Positions 1 to 11,600 of a stretch of 64,000 bases of DNA are shown piece by piece. Numbering within the stretch: position 1 is the first letter of the stretch; every line of letters starts with the position of its first letter. The position numbers and the translations under genes are program-made. Where the stretch lies: the NCBI GenBank assembly GCA_963942565.1, contig OZ012699.1, positions 23,124,764 to 23,188,763 on the forward strand. Direction: 5' to 3'. The DNA comes from Maea johnstoni. Taxonomy: Eukaryota; Annelida; Polychaeta; Spionida; Magelonidae. Below the pieces are notes generated by a model. It saw only the letters and a list, made by a program, of their open reading frames with translations. It searched no databases and was not told where the DNA came from.

Positions 1-428
1 CAATTAACGAGGAAATGACTAATCAGCAAGACAAGGCAACCTTTTCTCATTTCTCACAGGATGCAAAAGTACTCACATTTTTCGAAAAGGTGACTTCTGT
101 CTTAACAAAAGTAGCTTCTATCAACAAAAGTATGGATATTACATACGGAGCACCATAGTATCTAAATGATTTTGTTGGCTTTACTTGTTATGACTCTTGC
201 AAATCAACATTGTTAATTAAAACCAATAGCCATTTGATCATGTTCCTGTTGGCGCCTGCCAAACGTGTATAGATAGGCCTACTGCTTTTGGGGGTATTCA
301 CAGGCTGACTATGAGAGAGATTTTAACCATATTCATACCAAAGCGTTATTAAGTGTTACATAAAGCTTAGGTGCAAATTATAATAAATACTGCTTGTTTT
401 GCATGTCTGTGAAATTCCTTATCCCGTC

Positions 429-638
429 TAGACCCTTCCAATGCTGAGACTACTTTCGTCCAAACACAAGGACGCAAGGATTTTTGAAAAAAATCTAAAC
501 CCTGTCATGTTGGTACTCATTGGAAAGCTCTCGCCGAGTTCTCTCAGATAAGTACCCATATGCCAGGGTTTCAGTCATTTATCTGTTTTTGCATCATTTT
601 GTATTAGTCACATTAGCCACCAGCAGCATAAGGGTTAA
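429..638 (+). mobile_element. TTAA-flanked MITE (piggyBac-like), copy 1
   Basis: About 210 bp, running from a decayed left end (TAGACCCTTCC in place of TTAACCCTT) to the right end CAGCAGCATAAGGGTTAA. The same sequence recurs at 28901, 36782 and 43057 on + and as an internally deleted copy at 48094 on -. The TTAA target and CCCTT termini are typical of piggyBac-type non-autonomous elements. It has no coding capacity and lies in the intron before the EEP exon. Bases 1-428, also intronic, show nothing else I recognise. Confidence 0.7.
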
Positions 639-675
639 GAAGTATTTTATATTGGAATTTCCTTTATATTTGTAG

Positions 676-969
676 GGCAAGGAGCCAGATATTACCAGTT
701 CGGCATCTTATGATGAGAATGACGCTACCCTGGCCAGCATGTGCCTGGATTATATCTGGTACAGCAGTAACTCCCTGACAGCCATCAGTGTCTTAGAGGT
801 CTTGTCCAAAGAGTATCTCCTGGCGCATCATTCATTGCCCAACATACACTGCCCCTCAGACCACGTCCCGCTGAAAGCCACCTTCCAGTACACACGGGAG
901 CAGGTGTTGATCCAAACGGCTCGACATCAATCGAATGTCGTTAGAACCCAATATGGAGCGCCAAAATAG
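676..969 (+). CDS. C-terminal exon of an EEP-family nuclease (nocturnin/CCR4/Angel-like), partial gene
   Basis: This is the last coding exon of a gene that starts upstream of the window. A 3' splice site (TTTATATTTGTAG) precedes 676, and the frame stays open to TAG at 967-969, giving 97 residues. The visible motifs are the LDYIWYSS strand and LPN..CPSDHVPL, the final catalytic SDH of the endonuclease/exonuclease/phosphatase fold. DYIWYS resembles nocturnin, while CCR4, Angel and PDE12 share the same ending. Family members are Mg-dependent RNA deadenylases or phosphodiesterases, and nocturnin acts on NADP(H). The exact paralogue cannot be fixed from one exon. A polyadenylation signal follows at 1011. 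The tail after the SDH strand (about 35 residues, ending YGAPK) is not one I recognise. Confidence 0.75.
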   Translation, partial: GKEPDITSSASYDENDATLASMCLDYIWYSSNSLTAISVLEVLSKEYLLAHHSLPNIHCPSDHVPLKATFQYTREQVLIQTARHQSNVVRTQYGAPK

Positions 970-1010
970 CTGAAAATTTGATTTTGATCTATTAATCTAA
1001 TGCCTTTTCA

Positions 1011-1016
1011 AATAAA
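1011..1016 (+). terminator. Polyadenylation signal AATAAA of the EEP gene
   Basis: Canonical AATAAA 42 bp after the stop codon, in an A/T-rich context. It is a plausible 3' end for the preceding gene and has not been tested against transcripts. Confidence 0.5.
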
Positions 1017-1187
1017 TGAACACTAGTAATTCTATCAATACGCCTTTTCATGTCGTTAACTTTGTGGCATCGCAATCCAATTTTGCCTTTACTACGAACT
1101 TGCTACTCTGAGGTTCAGTTAATTACACTTGCTGCCGTTTCACTTTTGCGGCGCTGCTGACGCCGAGGGGATTAACATTTGCGTCTA

Positions 1188-1650
1188 GATGAGCAGGGGT
1201 GTCCGACTGTCCCATAATTGCACCAGCATGCGAAAGGCAACAATGTGCAACAAGACAAAAACCTTTCAGCACTGTTTAACTCAGGGAATTTTCAGGAAGC
1301 TGGACCAAATGAGTTCATTAGATGTTTCATTTGCATTTTTAGATAAAGATTTTATGTAGAAAACATGTGTACTTTATTCTAGACCAAAATATCTGACTCT
1401 CCAATAGTCTTGATGAGCACTTTGAGCAGGGGTGTCCAACTGTTCCATTGTCGCACCAGCGTGCGACAGGAGCCTCGGAACGTGTGACAAGACAGAACAT
1501 CTCAACACTTTTTAAACAAATGAGTTTATTAGATGTTTCATTACCATTTTTACATTGTTTAACTCAGGGAATTTTCAGGAAGTTTAACCAAATGAGTTTA
1601 TTAGATGTTTCATTTGCATTTTTAGACAAAAATGTATGTTGAAAACGTGC
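1188..1650 (+). repeat. Diverged direct duplication of about 190-225 bp
   Basis: The block 1188-1375 (GAGCAGGGGTGTCCGACTGT, then CTGTTTAACTCAGGGAATTT, then AGATGTTTCATTTGCATTTT) recurs at 1426-1650. In the second copy the AAATGAGTTTATTAGATGTT segment is present twice. No coding potential is seen. It looks like a local tandem duplication of an unknown intergenic repeat. Confidence 0.65.
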
Positions 1651-1654
1651 AAAC

Positions 1655-1674
1655 TATATATATATATATATGTA

Positions 1675-1749
<75 letters not shown>
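1655..1749. repeat. (TA)n microsatellite
   Basis: Nearly pure TA dinucleotide run of about 95 bp. Bases 1750-2034 hold only A/T-rich sequence with no recognisable feature. Confidence 0.95.
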
Positions 1750-1752
<3 letters not shown>

Positions 1753-2034
1753 AATGCCTTTTTATACTCATTTGAAAATAGTGTGTTTGTGGTAACTTAT
1801 ATATTGACCATTTTAACTGTATAATTGAGCTAACAATATTCTCTGCTTTTATGTATGTCTTCTATTCCAAATAAAAGTTTTTAAAAATACTTTGTAATTT
1901 ATCTCTTCTTCTGTTTATCTTGTCTTGGGCTATGAGTATTTACAGATGTTTCAGGCATCTTTAGGTCTATACTAATAGAGGCCGAATTTAAAGGCATCGT
2001 GGGTATTTTACTTGTTTTCTCAATTCTGTATGTC

Positions 2035-2193
<159 letters not shown>

Positions 2194-2879
2194 TGTACGT
2201 CTTATTTAACTCTAATGCATAGACCTTTTCTCTGGCTTGGTCTTTCAGTGTGTTGTTGAAAGAGAGTTCATGTCACATTCTAGAATAATCTAATTAGCTC
2301 TTTTAGTATGGAAAACCCTGAATAGATGCTTACCCTATTTAAAAAGGGGATTACTTTGCAATTAGCTCTACAGAGATTTATCCAGCGGTTTTAACCTGAT
2401 CTTTATTCATAACAAACTTTAGCATGCCCAGTTAATTAGCACACAACTTCTGGATTATTGTTGGGGCTATTCAACACTGGATTATACTTTGTTGTGAAAT
2501 ATTTTCAGGAAATTTCCTGTCCTATGGAAAGAAATGAGGTCGTTCTGCACTACGTGACCCTTTCACACTGGGTCAGAAAGCATAAAAAATGGACACTTAT
2601 CAATATTTCTAAGATGCCATAATGATTCCTTTCGATACTTGGGATATGCAGTCTGTGAGAGAAAACATTTTTTTGATAAAAAAAATTTGACCTTCAAATG
2701 AACTGAAAAAAAAAACAATATTTTCGCCTTTTTTTCTAGAATTTAGGAAGAGAAAATCAAAAATTTAATACGATAGGATTGCCTTATCAATACTCAAGTT
2801 AATATTTGCATAAAGAATTTTTTGAAAAAGGCATTCTTGAAAAATTTATATGGATCTTGATAAAATAACTACATTATCT

Positions 2880-5800
2880 CAGTGGTGTCAGAGACAGCCA
2901 GCAGCCAGTGGCAACACCTTAGACCACTCAGCTTTTAGGGCAGGTCCTCAGTGGTGTCAGAGACAGCAGGCAGCCAGTGGCAACACCTTAGACCACTCGG
3001 CCGTCAGGGCAGGTCCTCAGTGATGTCAGACACAGCGGGCAGCCAGTGGCAACGCCTTAGACCACTCAGCCATCAGGGCAGGTCCTCAGTGGTGTCAGAG
3101 ACAGCATGAAGCCAGTGGCAACGCCTTGGACCACTCAGCCATCAGGGCAGGTCCTCAGTGGTGTCAGAGACAGCGGGCAGCCAGTGGCAACACCTTAGAC
3201 CACTCAGCCATCAGGGCAGGTCCTCAGTGGTGTCCGAGACAGCGGGCAGCCAGTGGCACGCCTTAGACCACTCAGCCATCAGGGCAGGTCCTCAGTGATG
3301 TCAGAGACAGCGGGCAGCCAGTGGCAACGCCTTAGACCACTCAGCCATCAGGACATGTCCTAAGTGGTGTCAGAAACAGCAGGCAGCCCGTGGCAACACC
3401 TTATACTACTCAGCCATCAGGGCAGGTCCTCAGTGGTGTCAGAGACAGCGGACAGCCAGTGGCAACGCCTTTGACCACTCAGCCATCATGGCAGGTCCTC
3501 AGTAGTGTCAGAGACAGCGGGCAGCCAGTGGCAACGCCTTAGACCACTCAGCCGTCAGGGCAGGTCCTCAGTGGTGTCAGAGACAGCGGGCAGTCAGTGG
3601 TAACGCCTTAGACCACTCAGCCATCAGGACAGGTCCTCAGTGGTGTCAGAGACAGCGGGCAGCCAGTGGCAACACCTTAGATCACTCAGCCATCAGGACA
3701 GGTCCTCAGTGGTGTCAGAGACAGCGGGCAGCCAGTGGCAACGCCTTAGATCACTCAGCCATCAGGGCAGGTCCTCAGTGGTGTCAGAGACAGCGGGCAG
3801 CCAGTGGCAATGCCTTAGACCACTCAGCCATCAGGACAGGTCCTCAGTGATGTCAGAGACAGCGGGCAGCCAGTGGCAACGCCTTAGACCACTCAGCCAT
3901 CAGGGCAGGTCCTCAGTGGTGTCAGAGACAGCGGGCAGTCAGTGGCAACGCCTTAGACCACTCAGCCATCAGGGCAGGTCCTCAGTGGTGTCAGAGACAG
4001 CGGGCAGTCAGTGGCAACGCCTTAGACCACTCAGCCATCAGGGCAGGTCCTCAGTGATGTCAGACACAGCGGGCAGCCAGTGGCAATGCCTTAGACCACT
4101 CAGCCATCAGGACATGTCCTCAGTGGTGTCAGAGACAGCGGGCAGCCAGTGGCAACACCTTAGACGACTCAGCCATCAGGGCAGGTCCTCAGTGGTGTCA
4201 GAGACAGCGGGCAGCCAGTGGCAACACCTTAGACGACTCAGCCATCAGGGCAGGTCCTCAGTGGTGTCAGAAACAGCAGGCAGCCAGTGACAACACCTTA
4301 CATCACTTGGCCATCAGGGTAGGTCCTCAGTTGTGTCAGAGACAGCAGGCAGCCAGTGGCAACACCTTAGATCACTTGGCCATCAGGGCAGGTCCTCAGT
4401 GGTGTCAGAGACAGCTGGCAGTCAGTGGCAACGCCTTAGACCACTCAGCCATCAGGACATGTCCTCAGTGGTGTCAGAAACAGCAGGCAGCCAGTGGCAA
4501 CGCCTTAGACCACTCAGCCATCAGGGCAGGTCCTCAGTGGTGTCCGAGACAGCGGGCAGCCAGTGGCAACGCCTTAGACCACTCAGCCATCAGGGCAGGT
4601 CCTCAGTGGTGTCAGAGAGAGCGGGCAGCCAGTGGCAACACCTTAGACCACTCAGCCATCAGGGCAGGTCCTCAGTGATGTCAGAGACAGCGGGCAGCCA
4701 GTGGCAACGCCTTAGATCACTCAGCCATCAGGGCAGGTCCTCAGTGATGTCAGAGACAGCGGGCAGTCAGTGGCAACGCCTTAGACCACTCAGCCATCAG
4801 GGCAGGTCCTCAGTGGTGTCAGAGGCAGCGGGCAGCCAGTGGCAACGCCTTAGATCACTCAGCCATCAGGACAGGTCCTCAGTGGTGTCAGAGACAGCGG
4901 GCAGCCAGTGGCAACGCCTTAGACCACTCAGCCATCAGGGCAGGTCCTCAGTGGTGTCAGAGGCAGCGGGCAGCCAGTGGCAACGCCTTAGACCACTCAG
5001 CCATCAGGGCAGGTCCTCAGTGATGTACGAGACAGCGGGCAGCCAGTGGCAACGCCTTAGATCACTCAGCCATCAGGGCAGGTCCTCAGTGATGTCAGAG
5101 ACAGCGGGCAGTCAGTGGCAACGCCTTAGACCACTCAGCCATCAGGGCAGGTCCTCAGTGGTGTCAGAGACAGCCAGCAGCCAGTGGCAACACCTTAGAC
5201 CACTCAGCTTTTAGGGCAGGTCCTCAGTGGTGTCAGAGACAGCAGGCAGACAGTGGCAACACCTTAGACCACTCGGCCGTCAGGGCAGGTCCTCAGTGAT
5301 GTCAGACACAGCGGGCAGCCAGTGGCAACGCCTTAGACCACTCAGCCATCAGGGCAGGTCCTCAGTGGTGTCAGAGACAGCATGAAGCCAGTGGCAACGC
5401 CTTGGACCACTCAGCCATCAGGGCAGGTCCTCAGTGGTGTCAGAGACAGCGGGCAGCCAGTGGCAACACCTTAGACCACTCAGCCATCAGGGCAGGTCCT
5501 CAGTGGTGTCCGAGACAGCGGGCAGCCAGTGGCAACGCCTTAGACCACTCAGCCATCAGGGCAGGTCCTCAGTGATGTCAGAGACAGCGGGCAGCCAGTG
5601 GCAACGCCTTAGACCACTCAGCCATCAGGACATGTCCTAAGTGGTGTCAGAAACAGCAGGCAGCCCGTGGCAACACCTTATACTACTCAGCCATCAGGGC
5701 AGGTCCTCAGTGGTGTCAGAGACAGCGGACAGCCAGTGGCAACGCCTTAGACCACTCAGCCATCATGGCAGGTCCTCAGTAGTGTCAGAGACAGCGGGCA

Positions 5801-7430
5801 GCCAGTGGCAACGCCTTAGACCACTCAGCCGTCAGGGCAGGTCCTCAGTGGTGTCAGAGACAGCGGGCAGTCAGTGGCAACGCCTTAGACCACTCAGCCA
5901 TCAGGACAGGTCCTCAGTGGTGTCAGAGACAGCGGGCAGCCAGTGGCAACACCTTAGATCACTCAGCCATCAGGACAGGTCCTCAGTGGTGTCAGAGACA
6001 GCGGGCAGCCAGTGGCAACGCCTTAGATCACTCAGCCATCAGGGCAGGTCCTCAGTGGTGTCAGAGACAGCGGGCAGCCAGTGGCAACACCTTAGATCAC
6101 TCAGCCATCAGGACAGGTCCTCAGTGGTGTCAGAGACAGCGGGCAGCCAGTGGCAACGCCTTAGATCACTCAGCCATCAGGGCAGGTCCTCAGTGGTGTC
6201 AGAGACAGCGGGCAGCCAGTGGCAACGCCTTAGACCACTCAGCCATCAGGGCAGGTCCTCAGTGATGTCAGAGACAGCGGGCAGCCAGTGGCAACGCCTT
6301 AGACCACTCAGCCATCAGGACAGGTCCTCAGTGGTGTCAGAAACAGTGGGCAGCCAGTGGCAATGCCTTAGACCACTCAGCCATCAGGACAGGTCCTCAG
6401 TGATGTCAGAGACAGCGGGCAGCCAGTGGCAACGCCTTAGACCACTCAGCCATCAGGGCAGGTCCTCAGTGGTGTCAGAGACAGCGGGCAGTCAGTGGCA
6501 ACGCCTTAGACCACTCAGCCATCAGGGCAGGTCCTCAGTGGTGTCAGAGACAGCGGGCAGTCAGTGGCAACGCCTTAGACCACTCAGCCATCAGGGCAGG
6601 TCCTCAGTGATGTCAGACACAGCGGGCAGCCAGTGGCAATGCCTTAGACCACTCAGCCATCAGGACATGTCCTCAGTGGTGTCAGAGACAGCGGGCAGCC
6701 AGTGGCAACACCTTAGACGACTCAGCCATCAGGGCAGGTCCTCAGTGGTGTCAGAGACAGCGGGCAGCCAGTGGCAACACCTTAGACGACTCAGCCATCA
6801 GGGCAGGTCCTCAGTGGTGTCAGAAACAGCAGGCAGCCAGTGACAACACCTTAGATCACTTGGCCATCAGGGTAGGTCCTCAGTTGTGTCAGAGACAGCA
6901 GGCAGCCAGTGGCAACACCTTAGATCACTTGGCCATCAGGGCAGGTCCTCAGTGGTGTCAGAGACAGCTGGCAGTCAGTGGCAACGCCTTAGACCACTCA
7001 GCCATCAGGACATGTCCTCAGTGGTGTCAGAAACAGCAGGCAGCCAGTGGCAACGCCTTAGACCACTCAGCCATCAGGGCAGGTCCTCAGTGGTGTCCGA
7101 GACAGCAGGCAGCCAGTGGCAACGCCTTAGACCACTCAGCCATCAGGGCAGGTCCTCAGTGGTGTCAGAGAGAGCGGGCAGCCAGTGGCAACACCTTAGA
7201 CCACTCAGCCATCAGGGCAGGTCCTCAGTGATGTCAGAGACAGCGGGCAGCCAGTGGAAACGCCTTAGATCACTCAGCCATCAGGGCAGGTCCTCAGTGA
7301 TGTCAGAGACAGCGGGCAGTCAGTGGCAACGCCTTAGACCACTCAGCCATCAGGGCAGGTCCTCAGTGGTGTCAGAGGCAGCGGGCAGCCAGTGGCAACG
7401 CCTTAGATCACTCAGCCATCAGGGCAGGTC
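2880..7430. repeat. Higher-order duplication inside the 69-bp satellite (33-unit and 37-unit shifts)
   Basis: Rare variants recur at fixed distances. The GCTTTTAGGG variant is at 2931 and 5207, and the GCATGAAGCC variant at 3104 and 5380, both 2276 bp apart (33 units less one base, explained by a 1-bp deletion near 3257). Further right the CAGTTGTGTCAG variant is at 4328 and 6881, exactly 2553 bp apart (37 units). The second copy carries four extra units. Confidence 0.85.
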
Positions 7431-8535
7431 CTCAGTGGTGTCAGAGACAGAGGGCAGCCAGTGGCAACGCCTTAGACCACTCAGCCATCAGGGCATGTCC
7501 TCAGTGGTGTCAGAGGCAGCGGGCAGCCAGTGGCAACGCCTTAGATCACTCAGCCATCAGGGCAGGTCCTCAGTGATGTCAGAGACAGCGGGCAGCCAGT
7601 GGCAACGCCTTAGACCACTCAGCCATCAGGGCAGGTCCTCAGTGGTGTCAGAGACAGCGGGCAGCCAGTGGCAACGCCTTAGACCACTCAGCCATCAGGG
7701 CAGGTCCTCAGTGGTGTCAGAGACAGCGGGCAGCCAGTGGCAACGCCTTAGACCACTCAGCCGTCAGGGCAGGTCCTCAGTGGTGTCAGAGACAGCGGGC
7801 AGCCAGTGGCAACGCCTTAGACCACTCAGCCATCAGGGCAGGTCCTCAGTGGTGTCAGAAACAGCAGGCAGCCAGTGGCAACGCCTTAGACTACTCAGCC
7901 ATCAGGGCAGGTCCTCAGTGATGTCAGAGACAGCGGGCAGCCAGTGGCAACGCCTTAGACCACTCAGCCATCAGGGCAGGTCCTCAGTGGTGTCAGAGAC
8001 AGCGGGCAGCCAGTGGCAACGACTTAGACCACTCAGCCATCAGGGCAGGTCCTCAGTGATGTCAGAGACAGCGGGCAGCCAGTGGCAACGCCTTAGACCA
8101 CTCAGCCATCAGGCAGGTCCTCAGTGATGTCAGAGACAGCGGGCAGTCAGTGGCAACACCTTAGACCACTCAGCCATCAGGGCAGGTCCTCAGTGGTGTC
8201 AGAGACAGCAGGCAGCCAGTGGCAACACCTTAGACTACTCAGCCATCAGGGCAGGTCCTCAGTGATGTCAGAGACAGCGGGCAGCCAGTGGCAACACCTT
8301 AGACTACTCAGCCATCAGGGCAGGTCCTCAGTGGTGTCAGAGACAGCAGGCAGCCAGTGGCAACACCTTAGATCACTCAGCCATCAGGGCAGGTCCTCAG
8401 TGGTGTCAGAGACAGCTGGCAGCCAGTGACAACGCCTTAGACCACTCAGCCATCAGGGCAGGTCCTCAGTGGTGTCAGAGACAGCGGGCAGCCAGTGGCA
8501 ACGCCTTAGACCACTCAGCCGTCAGGGCAGGTCCT

Positions 8536-8622
8536 AATATAACAGAGACGCTAATATAACGATACGCTATGATGCAAAACTCCCATATTCGCTATACTTG
8601 GGACATGCGTGAATTTCGTGTT

Positions 8623-8654
<32 letters not shown>

Positions 8655-8677
8655 GCAACGCCTTAGCGTTGCCACCA
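8536..8677. other. Unique insertion with TA run and perfect hairpin interrupting the satellite
   Basis: About 140 bp of non-satellite sequence (AATATAACAGAGACGCTAAT onward) ends in a short TA run at 8629-8653. It is followed by GGCAACGC-CTTA-GCGTTGCC at 8654-8673, a perfect 8-bp stem. The left arm is satellite sequence and the right arm its inverse, so the junction looks like a fold-back or template-switch event. The normal phase resumes at 8678. Confidence 0.8.
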
Positions 8678-11600
8678 CAGTGGCAACGCCTTAGACCACT
8701 CAGCCATCAGGGCAGGCCCTCAGTGGTGTCAGAGACAGCGGGCAGCCAGTGGCAACGCCTTAGATCATTTGGACATCAGGGCAGGTCCTCAGTGGTGTGC
8801 GAGACAGCGGGCAGCCAGTGGCAACGCCTTAGACCACTCAGTCATCAGGGCAGGTCCTCAGTGGTGTCAGAGACAGCGGGCAGCCAGTGGCAACGCCTTA
8901 GATCACTTGGACATCAGGGCAGGTCCTCAGTGGTGTCAGAGACAGCGGGCAGCCAGTGGCAACGCCTTAGACCACTCAGCCATCAGGGCAGGTCCTCAGT
9001 GGTGTCAGAGACAGCGGGCAGCCAGTGGCAACGCCTTAGATCACTTGGACATCAGGGCAGGTCCTCAGTGGTGTCAGAGACAGCGGGCAGCCAGTGGCAA
9101 CACCTTAGACTACTCAGCCATCAGGACAGGTCCTTAGTAGTGTCAGAGACAGGGGGCAGCCAGTGGCAATGCCTTAGACCACTCAGCCATCAGGGCAGGT
9201 CCTCAGTGGTGTCAGAGACAGCGGGCAGCCAGTGGCAACACCTTAGACTACTCAGCCATCAGGACAGGTCCTTAGTAGTGTCAGAGACAGCGGGCAGCCA
9301 GTGGCAACACCTTAGACTACTCAGCCATCAGGACTGGTCCTTAGTAGTGTCAGAGACAGCGGGCAGCCAGTGGCAACGCCTTAGACCACTCAGCCATCAG
9401 GACAGGTCCTCAGTGATGTCAGAGACAGCGGGCAGCCAGTGGCAACGCCTTAGACCACTCAGCCATCAGGACAGGTCCTCAGTGATGTCAGCCACAGCGG
9501 GCAGCCAGTGGCAACGCCTTAGACCACTCAGCCATCAGGACAGGTCCTCAGTGATGTCAGAGACAGCGGGCAGCCAGTGGCAACGCCTTAGACCACTCAG
9601 CCATCAGGGCAGGTCCTCAGTGGTGTCAGAGACAGCGGGCAGCCAGTGGCAACACCTTAGACTACTCAGCCATCAGGGCAGGTCCTCAGTGGTGTCAGAG
9701 ACAGCGGGCAGCCAGTAGCAATGCCTTGGATCACTCAGCCATCAGGGCAGGTCCTCAGTGGTGTCAGAGACAGCCAGCAGCCAGTGGCAACACCTTAGAC
9801 CACTCAGCCATCAGGGCAGGTCCTCAGTGGTGTCAGAGACAGCCAGCAGCCAGTGGCAACACCTTAGATCACTCAGCCATCAGGGCAGGTCCTCAGTGGT
9901 GTCAGAGACAGCGGGCAGCCAGTAGCAATGCCTTGGATCACTCAGCCATCAGGGAAGGTCCTCAGTGGTGTCAGAGACAGCCATCAGCCAGTGGCAACAC
10001 CTTAGACCACTCAGCCATCAGGGCAGGTCCTCAGTGGTGTCAGAGACAGCAGGCAGCCAGTGGCAACACCTTAGACCACTCAGCCATCAGGGCAGGTCCT
10101 CAGTGGTGTCAGAGACAGTTGGCAGCCAGTGGCAACACCTTAAACCACTCAGCCATCAGGGCAGACCCTTAGTGGTGTCAGAGACAGCGAGCAGTCAGTG
10201 GCAAAGCCTTAGACCACTCAGCCATCAGGGCAGGTCCTCAGTGGTGTCAGAGACAGCGGGCAGCCAGTAGCAACACCTTAGATCACTCAGCCATCAGGGC
10301 AGGTCCTCAGTGATGTCAGAGACAGCCGGCAGTCAGTGGCAACGCCTTGGATCACTCAGCCATCAGGGCAGGTCCTCAGTGGTGTCAGAGACAGCGGGCA
10401 GTCAGTGGCAACGCCTTGGATCACTCAGCCATCAGGGCAGGTCCTCAGTGGTGTCAGAGACAGCCAGCAACCAGTGGCAACGCCTTAGACCACTCAGCCG
10501 TCAGAGCAGGTCCTCAGTGATGTCAGAGACATCGGGCAGCCAGTGACAATGCCTTGGATCACTCAGCCATCAGGGCAGGTCCTCAGTGGTGTCAGAGACA
10601 GCGGGCAGTCAGTGGCAACGCCTTAGACCACTCAGCCATCAGGGCAGGTCCTCAGTGATGTCAGAGACAGCGGGCAGCCAGTGGCAACGCCTTAGACCAC
10701 TCAGCCGTCAGGGCAGGTCCTCAGTGATGTCAGAGACAGCGGGCAGCCAGTGACAACGCCTTGGATCACTCAGCCATCAGGGCAGGTCCTCAGTGGTGTC
10801 AGAGACAGCGGGCAGTCAGTGGCAACGCCTTAGACCACTCAGCCATCAGGGCAGGTCCTCAGTGATGTCAGAGACAGCGGGCAGCCAGTGGCAACACCTT
10901 AGACCACTCAGCCATCAGGGCAGGTCCTCAGTGGTGTCAGAGACAGCGTGCAGCCAGTGGCAACGCCTTAGACCACTCAGTCATCAGGGCAGGTCCTCAG
11001 TGGTGTCCGAGACAGCGGGCAGCCAGTGGCAACGCCTTAGACCACTCAGCCATCAGGGCAGGTCCTCAGTGATGTCAGAGACAGCGGGCAGCCAGTGGCA
11101 ACGCCTTAGACCACTCAGCCGTCAGGGCAGGTCCTCAGTGGTGTCAGAGACAGCGGGCAGCCAGTGGCAACGCCTTAGATCACTCAGCCATCAGGGCAGG
11201 TCCTCAGTGATGTCAGAGACAGCGGGCAGCCAGTGGCAACGCCTTGGATCACTCAGCCATCAGGGCAGGTCCTCAGTGGTGTCAGAGACAGCGAGCAGTC
11301 AGTGGCAACGCCTTAGACCACTCAGCCATCAGGGCAGGTCCTCAGTGATGTCAGAGACAGCGGGCAGTCAGTGGCAACGCCTTGGATCACTCAGCCATCA
11401 GGGCAGGTCCTCAGTGGTGTCAGAGACAGCGAGCGGTCAGTGGCAACGCCTTAGACCACTCAGCCATCAGGGCAGGTCCTCAGTGATGTCAGAGACAGCG
11501 GGCAGCCAGTGGCAACGCCTTGGATCACTCAGCCATCAGGGCAGGTCCTCAGTGGTGTCAGAGACAGCGGGCAGCCAGTGGCAACGCCTTAGACCACTCA

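Noticed and set aside
60-89. Possible 30-bp micro-exon between a CACAG acceptor and a GTGAC donor
   Set aside because: The splice signals look fair, but the ten residues match no expected part of the EEP fold and cannot be tested here.
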